This document shows, one piece after another, positions 17,612 to 24,700 of a stretch of 64,000 nt of DNA (positions are counted from its first letter, which is position 1; every line of letters starts with the position of its first letter). Made by a program: the position numbers and the translations under genes. A model generated the notes under the pieces. That model did not search any database, was not told the DNA's origin, and saw only the letters and a program-made list of their open reading frames with translations. The DNA comes from Dactylosporangium aurantiacum (GTDB taxonomy: Bacteria > Actinomycetota > Actinomycetes > Mycobacteriales > Micromonosporaceae). The stretch spans positions 30,681 to 94,680 of the forward strand of contig NZ_JNYJ01000032.1 of NCBI RefSeq assembly GCF_000716715.1. The letters are read 5' to 3'.

Positions 17612-17652
17612 CACGAGGACGCCGGCCGAGCACGATCGGCCGGCGTCTCGTG
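17612..17652. terminator. Bidirectional terminator between MFS and ALDH genes
   Basis: A stem of 11 bp (ACGCCGGCCGA, 17619-17629, with its complement at 17636-17646) has a 6-nt loop. It is extended by a further 6 bp (CACGAG/CTCGTG) after a single bulged G at 17618. The hairpin sits exactly between two convergent genes, 6 bp from one stop and 3 bp from the other. Confidence 0.8.
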
Positions 17653-17654
17653 CG

Positions 17655-19208
17655 TTACTGGCTGAGCCGATACTCCAGGTCCGGCGTGATCTCCAGGGTG
17701 TCCATCTGGGCGCGCTGCAGGCGGCCGGAGTAGTCCCAGTTCATCGACTGCCAGCGGGTGAACTGGTCGAGCACCCACACGCCGGACTGGCGGCTGCCGT
17801 TGCCCGACTTGCCGTTACCGCCGAACGGCAGGTGCGCCTCGGCGCCGGAGGTGGAGTTGTTGACGCTCACCATGCCGGCCCGGGTGCGGCGCCGGAACGT
17901 GAACGCCTTGCGCGGGTCGGTCGTGTAGATCGCCGCGGACAGCCCGTACCCGGGGGCGTCGGCCAGCTCGATCGCCTCGTCCAGCGTGGTGTAGCCGGTC
18001 ACGCCGACCAGCGGGCCGAAGGTCTCCTGCTGGAAGATCTTGTCCTCCGGTCGTACGCCGTGGACCAGGACGGGGTGGTAGAAGAGCCCGTTTTCGGGGT
18101 CGCCGACGAACCCCTCCCGCGGGCTGGCGGCGCTGATCCGGCCGGTCGGGCCCGGCACCCGGTGGTGGTCCTCGACCCAGCCGAGGTAGTCCTCGAACCG
18201 GGCGGCGAACCGCTCCGTCATCAGCGGGCCGTAGAGCACCGACGGGTCGGTGGGGTCGCCGATGGGCGCGCGGCGTACCGCCTCCTCGAGCCGGGCGGTG
18301 AAGTCGGCCAGGACGCTGTCGTGCACGATCAGGGTGCCGAGCGACGTGCACCGCTGGCCCGCCGTGCCGAACCCGGCGAACAGCGCCCCGTGCACGGCGA
18401 GGTCGAGGTCGGCGTCCTCGGTGACGATCATCGGGTTCTTCCCGCCGAGCTCCAGGCAGGCGCTCTGCAGGTGCCGGCCGGCGAGCTCACCGATGCGCGC
18501 GCCGACCTCCGACGAGCCGGTGAACCCGATCTTGTCGACCAGGCCGGCGTCCAGGGCCCGCTCGAGGCCGGCGTACGTGGTCGCACCGTCGGCGTACACC
18601 ACGTCGAACACCCCGTCGGGCACCCCCGCCCGCCGGATCAGCTGGGCGAACGCGTCGGCGCAGGCGGCGGAGTACTCGGCCGGCTTCCACACCACCGCGT
18701 TGCCGCACAGCAGCGCGGGCACCAGGTACCAGCTCGGCACCGCGACCGGGAAGTTGCCGGCCGTGATGATTGCCGCCACTCCGACCGGCACCCGGAACGT
18801 GAACAGCTGCTTGTCCGGCATCTCGCTGGGCACGGTCTGCCCGTACATGCGGCGGCCCTCACCGAGGAAGAAGTCGCAGGTGTCGACGATCTCCTGCACC
18901 TCGCCCCGGGCCTCGGCGGCCGTCTTGCCGACCTCGCGGGTGACCAGCGCCGCGAGGGCCTCGAAGTTCGCCTCGACGAGGCGGCCCAGGTTGGCGATCA
19001 CCCGGCCGCGGACGGGCGCCGGTACGTCGGCCCAGTCCCGCTGCGCGCGGCGGGCGGAGCGGCACGCGGCCACGAACGTGTCGGCGTCGGCCAGTGCGAC
19101 CTCGGCGACGACCTGATCGAGGCGGGCCGGGTCGGTGGAGACGAAACGGGCTTCGCCGGGCGCGTCGACGGATCTGCCGCCGACGGTGGAGACGAGGAGG
19201 GTGCTCAT
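17655..19208 (-). CDS. Aldehyde dehydrogenase, ALDH7-like (aminoadipate semialdehyde type)
   Basis: NAD(P)-dependent aldehyde dehydrogenase, 517 residues. The catalytic cysteine is Cys287 in GTAGQRCTSLG, and the general base is Glu253 in CLELGGKNPM. The cofactor region shows ITAGNFPVAVPSWYLVPAL and GFTGSSEVG. The GTAGQRCT wording around the cysteine is typical of the ALDH7/antiquitin group, which oxidises alpha-aminoadipate semialdehyde (piperideine-6-carboxylate) in lysine breakdown. A substrate call based on this motif alone is tentative. The start codon overlaps the end of the upstream YbjN-like gene by 4 bases, so the two are cotranslated. The lysine aminotransferase often found next to such genes is not in this window. 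Confidence 0.88.
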   Translation of the reverse strand: MSTLLVSTVGGRSVDAPGEARFVSTDPARLDQVVAEVALADADTFVAACRSARRAQRDWADVPAPVRGRVIANLGRLVEANFEALAALVTREVGKTAAEARGEVQEIVDTCDFFLGEGRRMYGQTVPSEMPDKQLFTFRVPVGVAAIITAGNFPVAVPSWYLVPALLCGNAVVWKPAEYSAACADAFAQLIRRAGVPDGVFDVVYADGATTYAGLERALDAGLVDKIGFTGSSEVGARIGELAGRHLQSACLELGGKNPMIVTEDADLDLAVHGALFAGFGTAGQRCTSLGTLIVHDSVLADFTARLEEAVRRAPIGDPTDPSVLYGPLMTERFAARFEDYLGWVEDHHRVPGPTGRISAASPREGFVGDPENGLFYHPVLVHGVRPEDKIFQQETFGPLVGVTGYTTLDEAIELADAPGYGLSAAIYTTDPRKAFTFRRRTRAGMVSVNNSTSGAEAHLPFGGNGKSGNGSRQSGVWVLDQFTRWQSMNWDYSGRLQRAQMDTLEITPDLEYRLSQ

Positions 19209-19675
19209 GCCTCCATCTTGCCGTGGGGCGTGTCCGCCGGGTGCTGCGACGCCGGCGGCGGCGTGAACGCCAGCTCGCCGCCGAACTGCTCACGCAGCCG
19301 CACGTCGTAGTAGTCGGCGGCGTCGGCGACCCAGTCGCAGGCGTTGCTCAGCTCGACCGCGTCGAGCGTCTCGGCCATCAGCTCGTAGGAGGCGATGACG
19401 GAGTCGTCGCGCCAGAACAGCCGGACGAAGTTGAGCCGGCCGTTGAGGTCGTTGAGCTCGCGCAGCAGCTGCGGGGAGCACTCGAGGTGGCGCAGCAGCG
19501 GCGAGAAGACCCGCACGAACGGCGGATCGTTGGCCACCAGGCGCAGGTAGACCACGGCGGTGCCGCTGCGGATCGCGGCCGGGGTGGCGCTGAGGTCGGC
19601 GGGCACCGACTGCCCGCCGAGGTAGTCGGTGAGCAGGCGGTGCACCCGGGCGCGCACAGCGGCGTCGATCGACAC
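19205..19675 (-). CDS. YbjN/T3SS-chaperone-like fold protein
   Basis: A 156-residue soluble protein. The segment SGTAVVYLRLVANDPPFVRVFSPLL and the later LNDLNGRLNFVRLFWRDDSVIASYEL (key parts VYLRLV, LNDLN, FVRLFW) match the pattern of YbjN/CesT-like putative peptide-binding chaperones of actinobacteria. No catalytic motif is visible. It is translationally coupled to the ALDH gene that follows (ATGA-type overlap). A role as a folding partner or regulator of that enzyme is possible but untested. Confidence 0.65.
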   Translation of the reverse strand: MSIDAAVRARVHRLLTDYLGGQSVPADLSATPAAIRSGTAVVYLRLVANDPPFVRVFSPLLRHLECSPQLLRELNDLNGRLNFVRLFWRDDSVIASYELMAETLDAVELSNACDWVADAADYYDVRLREQFGGELAFTPPPASQHPADTPHGKMEA

Positions 19676-19716
19676 GCCGCCACCCTATCGAACCGCCGCA
19701 CGCCCGCCGGCTCCCC

Positions 19717-19790
19717 GCCGATCGGCCGGGTCTTCGCAACCGCGTGGCCGCCAGCCGATCGGCCGGGTCTTCGCAACCGCGTGGTCGTCA
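19717..19790. repeat. Two tandem 37-bp repeats
   Basis: Units at 19717-19753 and 19754-19790 are 35/37 identical. The first 31 bases are identical (beginning GCCGATCGGCCGGGTCTTCG), and the two differences are C/T changes in the last six bases. The array lies between the YbjN-like gene and the 3' end of the HTH-protein gene. Each unit contains the palindrome CCGATCGG. Confidence 0.85.
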
Positions 19791-20330
19791 GCCGCTCTTG
19801 CCGGGGCGGCCCGGTGGCAGGAACCCGCGCCGGCGGGCCTCCTTCACCCACCGGTGCGCGGTGCTGACCGGCACGCCGTGCTGGTCGGCGAGGTCGCAGG
19901 CGGGCCGCGGCGAGTCCTGCGCGAAGTCGAGATAGACGTCGGCGACCTCGCGGTAGAACACGTCGGGCCGCCCCCGGGACCTGGTGCCGGCGGTCGTCGC
20001 CGCGCGCGGCACCGCCAGGGCCGGCTCGATCATGTCCCAGCCGCCGGCGGTGACCGGCGGTGCGACGGGCCGTGCCCGCGGGTTGAGCACCGGCGGCGTG
20101 TCGATCGCCTCGTGCGCCACGGCGAGCTGCGCGTTGGCGGTGGCCTCGATGCGCCCGACCGGGATGGCCCGCAGCAGCTCCGCGCTCGGGCTGCCGTCGA
20201 TGCGCAGCCCGGTCAGCACCAGGCGGCCACCCGCCGCGACGCCGACCCGCACCTGCACGCTCTGCGCCAGGGGCGGCTCCTGGCGCCATTCATACCAGCC
20301 GTCAGCGACTGGAAGGAGCCGGCCACGCAC
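19788..20330 (-). CDS. Actinobacterial HTH-domain protein, unknown function
   Basis: A 180-residue protein of a family common in actinomycetes but without an assigned role. The N-terminal half has beta-strand-like segments (VQVRVGVAAGGRLVLTGLRI) and the conserved block AELLRAIPVGRIEATAN. The C-terminal 60 residues form a predicted helix-turn-helix: DVFYREVADVYLDFAQ, then DLADQHGVPVSTAHRWVKEARRRG. This suggests a DNA-binding protein. GTG 20330 is the only reasonable start after the AT-rich intergenic stretch; no clear Shine-Dalgarno precedes it. The upstream region carries the CTAGAC palindromes described separately. Confidence 0.7.
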   Translation of the reverse strand: MRGRLLPVADGWYEWRQEPPLAQSVQVRVGVAAGGRLVLTGLRIDGSPSAELLRAIPVGRIEATANAQLAVAHEAIDTPPVLNPRARPVAPPVTAGGWDMIEPALAVPRAATTAGTRSRGRPDVFYREVADVYLDFAQDSPRPACDLADQHGVPVSTAHRWVKEARRRGFLPPGRPGKSG

Positions 20331-20739
20331 CTGGCAAATCTAGACCACCGTTCCGCAAATCAACAATTGCGCGAACCTAGACGTCTAGATACGCTGATCT
20401 GGACCCGCCGGCCAGACGGCTTCAACGGGGGGTGTTCGGAGTGGACGATGCATGGCCGTGCATCGTCCAGCTCCGGCCGAAGCCATCGGCACGTCCGCGT
20501 TCACATGGGGGACAGGGGGAGGACGCGGACGGGCGGTCGCCGGGCGGATCGCGCCGCAGTGCGCGTCCCGCCCGGCGGCGTCGGTGACGAGCCGCGGTCG
20601 CGGGGTCTCGCCGGGCCCCGCGGCCGTTCGCCCGCACGGGTGAACAGGCCGGAGCCGACGTCTGCGCAGGTGTGCCGGATGCGTGACGACGACGCCGTGG
20701 TCAACGGCCGGTGCGGCGGTCTGCGGCGGTCAGCGGCGG
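20331..20739. promoter_or_regulatory. 409-bp intergenic region with palindrome and hairpin
   Basis: No gene is supported here. Next to the HTH-protein start the DNA is unusually AT-rich and holds the perfect 12-bp palindrome CTAGACGTCTAG at 20377-20388, with a half-site CTAGAC at 20340-20345: a possible operator for that gene. Further on, a perfect hairpin with 11-bp arms (TGGACGATGCA, 20442-20452; complement 20459-20469) and a 6-nt loop could terminate transcription arriving from the HAAS gene on the minus strand. The remaining 270 bases show nothing recognisable. Confidence 0.5.
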
Positions 20740-21141
20740 TCAGCGGCCGGTGAAGAAGAGGAACGCGGCCGCCAGGACGACACCGACGCACAGCAGTGAG
20801 ACGGTCGAAGCCGTGATCAGGACCCAGATGAGGGCGCCCACCTTGCGACCCGCGGTGATCTCGATCGGCGGCGGGTCGGCCGGCGGCGGGTCGAACGCAC
20901 CGGCCTCCAGGTCGGCGGCGACGTCCGCCGGGTCGCCGAGCAGGTCCAGGACCGAACGCACCTCGGCCTCGGCCACCTCGGGCGGGGCAGGCGAGGCCAC
21001 GGCTCGGGTCTCGGCCAGCTTGGCGGCGATGTGGTCGCTCAGGTCGGCGAGCAGCTCGTCGCGACGGCTGGCGGGCACACCGTCCAGCGCCTGCTCGACA
21101 GCGCGCAGATAGTCGTTGACCAGGTCATCGTAGGTGTTCAC
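20740..21141 (-). CDS. HAAS domain-containing membrane protein
   Basis: A small protein with an N-terminal HAAS (DUF1700-type) helical domain, seen in NDYLRAVEQALDGVPASRRDELLADLSDHIAA, a pattern of paired helices, and in the VRSVLDLLGDPADVAADL segment. After a Pro-rich linker a single hydrophobic helix (about ALIWVLITASTVSLLCVGVVLAAAFLFF) ends just before the C-terminus. HAAS proteins are normally paired with PadR regulators; here a MarR gene is divergent instead. GTG 21141 follows GGGGAG closely; an in-frame GTG at 21168 preceded by GGAGA would add nine residues. Confidence 0.75.
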   Translation of the reverse strand: MNTYDDLVNDYLRAVEQALDGVPASRRDELLADLSDHIAAKLAETRAVASPAPPEVAEAEVRSVLDLLGDPADVAADLEAGAFDPPPADPPPIEITAGRKVGALIWVLITASTVSLLCVGVVLAAAFLFFTGR

Positions 21142-21239
21142 GGGCTCCCCGTCCGGAAAAGCTGGCACTCTCCAACATGATCAGTAAGACTTTTCGCGCA
21201 ACGCCGTGGTGCGCGCCGCGCACTCGTGGAGGGAGTGAC

Positions 21240-21701
21240 GTGAGCCCACCGACCCGCTGGCTCGACGCCGACGAGCAACGTGCCTGGCGTGCTTTCTACA
21301 CCGCCGCGACCCAGCTTCTCGACCGGCTCGACCGGGAGCTGCAACACGACGCGGGCATGCCGCACGCGTACTACGAGATCCTCGTCGTGCTGTCGGAGTC
21401 GCCGGGGCGCACCCGGCGGATGAGTGAGCTCGCCGACCTCACCAGGTCCTCCCGCAGCCGGCTCAGCCACGCCGTCACCAAGCTCGAAGGCCGCGGCTGG
21501 GTGCGCCGGCGCGACTGTGACGACGACAAGCGGGGACAGTTCGCCGACCTGACCGAGGCCGGGTTCGCCGCGCTCGAGGCCGCCGCGCCCGGGCACGTCG
21601 AGACGGTGCGCACGCACCTGTTCGACCCGCTGACCCCGGAGCAGATCGAGCAGCTGCGCGCCATCAGCGAGGCCATCACCGCGACGCTGCGACGGGACTG
21701 A
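21240..21701 (+). CDS. MarR family transcriptional regulator
   Basis: A 153-residue winged-helix regulator. The DNA-binding part is in RRMSELADLTRSSRSRLSHAVTKLEGRGWVRRRD, with the wing DDDKRGQFADLTEAG; flanking helices form the dimerisation region. GTG 21240 is chosen because GGAGGGA precedes it by about 5 bases and it gives the standard family length. It diverges from the HAAS gene and lies 78 bp upstream of the giant amylase/pullulanase gene, which it may regulate. The short stretch between them contains GTGTCGAT twice, a possible pair of half-sites. Confidence 0.88.
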   Translation: MSPPTRWLDADEQRAWRAFYTAATQLLDRLDRELQHDAGMPHAYYEILVVLSESPGRTRRMSELADLTRSSRSRLSHAVTKLEGRGWVRRRDCDDDKRGQFADLTEAGFAALEAAAPGHVETVRTHLFDPLTPEQIEQLRAISEAITATLRRD

Positions 21702-21778
21702 CCGATCCCGGCAAGCCTTGTGTCGATCATTGTGTGTCGATACGTTCACGGCCTGCCGCGAGATGATGAGGCCCCGCC

Positions 21779-24700
21779 ATGAAGCGTCTGAAACTCACGC
21801 AAACTGTTGCCGCCGCGGCCTTCGCCGTGGCCGTGCTCGCCGCGGTGCCGGGGAGCGTCCCCACGCTGCCCGACCAGGCGAAGGCGCCGAGCGGTTACGC
21901 CGGCGGCATACCCCAGTGGGAGGGCGAGCCGTCGATCGCGAGCCTGCTCGCCGGCAGCACCGCCCAGCACGCCGAGCAGTTCTACTTCGTGCTGCCGGAC
22001 CGCTTCGCCGACGGCGACCCGGCCAACAACACCGGCGGCCTGCCGGGGGACCGGCTCAGCACCGGCTACGACCCGGCGGACAAGGGCTTCTACCACGGCG
22101 GCGACCTCAAGGGCGTCATCGACCGGCTCGACTACATCGAAGGGCTCGGCACCACCGCGATCTGGCTCGCGCCGGTGCTGAAGAACCGCCCCGTGCAGGG
22201 CAGCGGCGCCGACATCTCGGCCGGCTACCACGGGTACTGGACGACCGACTTCACCCAGATCGACCCGCACTTCGGCACCCGGGACGACCTGCGGCGGCTG
22301 GTCCGGCTGGCGCACGGGCGCGGCATCAAGGTCTACCTCGACGTCATCACCAACCACACCGCCGACGTCATCCGGTACGCGCAGGACCAGTACTCGTACC
22401 GGAACAAGACCGACTACCCGTACAAGGACGCGGCCGGCAACAAGTTCGACGACCGGGCCTTCGCCGACGGCCGGCACGGCTTCCCGCCCGTCAACACGCA
22501 GTCGTTCCCCTACACGCCGGTGTTCGCGAACGAGGCGGACAAGACCGCCAAGAAGCCGGCCTGGCTCAACGACCCGCTCATGTACCACAACCGCGGCGAC
22601 TCCACGTTCAGCGGCGAGAACAGCGAGTACGGCGACTTCTTCGGCCTCGACGACCTGTGGACCGAGCGTCCCGAGGTGGTCCGGGGCATGACGAAGATCT
22701 ACGCCGACTGGGTCAGGGACACCGGCATCGACGGCTACCGCATCGACACCACCAAGCACGTCAACCTGGACTTCTGGCCGCAGTTCGTCGACGGCATCGA
22801 CAAGGTCGCCAAGCCCGACTTCTTCATGTTCGGCGAGGTGTACGACGCCGACCCCGAGTTCGACTCGGTCTACGTGCGCAAGGGGCGGCTCCCGGCGACC
22901 CTGGACTTCCCGTTCCAGCAGGCGGCGACGGACTACGTGGCGCGGGGCGGCTCCGCCGCCGGCCTGGCGAACGTGTACGCCAAGGACGACCTGTACACCT
23001 CGGCCGGCACCAGCGCCGGCACCCTGCCGACGTTCCTGGGCAACCACGACATGGGCCGCATCGGCATGTTCGTCGCCGGCGGCGGCACCGACCCCGCCAC
23101 CCACCTGCGCCGCGACCTGCTCGGCCACGAGCTGATGTTCCTGACCCGCGGGCAGCCGGTCGTCTACTCCGGCGACGAGCAGGGCTTCACCGGCGCCGGC
23201 GGCGACAAGGACGCCCGGCAGGACATGTTCCCGAGCGTGTCGCCGGACTACCTCGACGACGACCTGCTCGGCACCGACACGACCCACGCCACCGCGCACT
23301 ACGACCAGACCCACCCCATCTACCGCACCATCGCCGACCTGGCCAGGCTGCGGCAGGCGCACCCGGCGCTCAAGCAGGGCATCCAGGTGACCCGGTACGC
23401 GGCGCAGGGCGCGGGCGTGTTCGCGTTCTCCCGCATCGACCCGAAGCAGCGCGTCGAGTACCTGGTCGCGACGAACAACGCCACCACGACGCAGACCGTC
23501 ACCGTGCCGACGGCCATGGCGAGCACCACGTTCGACCGGATCTACCCGGCCGGCGGCGGCATCGCCGCGTCCGCCGGTGACGGCCGGCTGCGGCTGGACG
23601 TCCCGCCGCTGAGCACGGTGGTGTTCAAGGCCCGCGGCGCGATCGCCAAGCCGGCCGGCAAACCGACCGTCACGCTGGTCGCGCCCACCGCCGGGCAGAG
23701 CGTCCCGGCCCGCGCCGAGGTCAGGGCCGAGGTCACCGGCGACCCCCTGGCCACCGTCACGTTCGCCGCGAAGGTCGGCGACGGCCCGTGGAAGCTGCTC
23801 GGCACCGACACCGCCGCGCCGTACGCCGTCTACCACGACCTCGACGGGCTGCCCGCCGGCACGCCGCTGGAGTACAAGGCGGTCGTCCGGGACGGCTCCG
23901 GCCGCGCCGCTGAGACGAGGGTCACGGCGAAGGTCGGCACACCGCCGAGCGCGGCGGCGCCCGACTACGCGGTCGTGCACTACCAGCGCCCGACCGGCGG
24001 CTACGACCCGTGGAGCCTCTACGCGTGGGGCGACATCGAGACCCCGATGACGTGGCCGGCCGGTGCCCCGTTCGCCGGCGAGGATTCCTACGGGCGCTTC
24101 GCATGGGTCAAGCTGAAACCGGGAGCGACGAACGTCGGCTTCCTCGTGGTCGACTCGGGCGGGGTGAAGGACGTCGCCGTCGACCGCTCGCTCGACCCGA
24201 CGAAGACGCCGGAGATCTGGCTCAAGCAAGGAGACGCGACCATCTACACCTCACAGGCCGCGGCCACCGGCACCGTCGCCGTGCACTACGGGCGACCCGA
24301 CGGCGACTACACCGGCTGGGGCCTGCACCTGTGGGGCGACGGTCTGGCGCCCGGCACGGCGACCGAATGGACCGCGCCCCGCCAGCCGGACGGCACCGAC
24401 GCGTTCGGCGCGTTCTGGCACGTACCAGTGAGCGACCCCGGCAAACCGGTCAACTTCATCGTGCACAAGGGCGACGTGAAGGACCCGGGCGTCGACCAGT
24501 CGGTCCTGCCGGGCCGGCAGGGTGCCGCGTGGATCCGCTCCGGCGAGGCGACCGTCCACCCGACCCGGGCCGCCGCCGAGCACACCGCCGTGCTGCACTA
24601 CCGCCGCCCGGCCGGCGACTACGCCGGGTGGGGCCTGCACGTGTGGACCGGCGCGGCGACGCCGACACAGTGGGCGAGCCCGCTGCCGCCGGAGGGCACC

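Noticed and set aside
20240..20330. ADGWYEW near the start of the HTH protein as a sign of an SRAP (YedK-like) protein
   Set aside because: The catalytic N-terminal Cys2 and the rest of the SRAP pattern are absent, so the resemblance is probably accidental.
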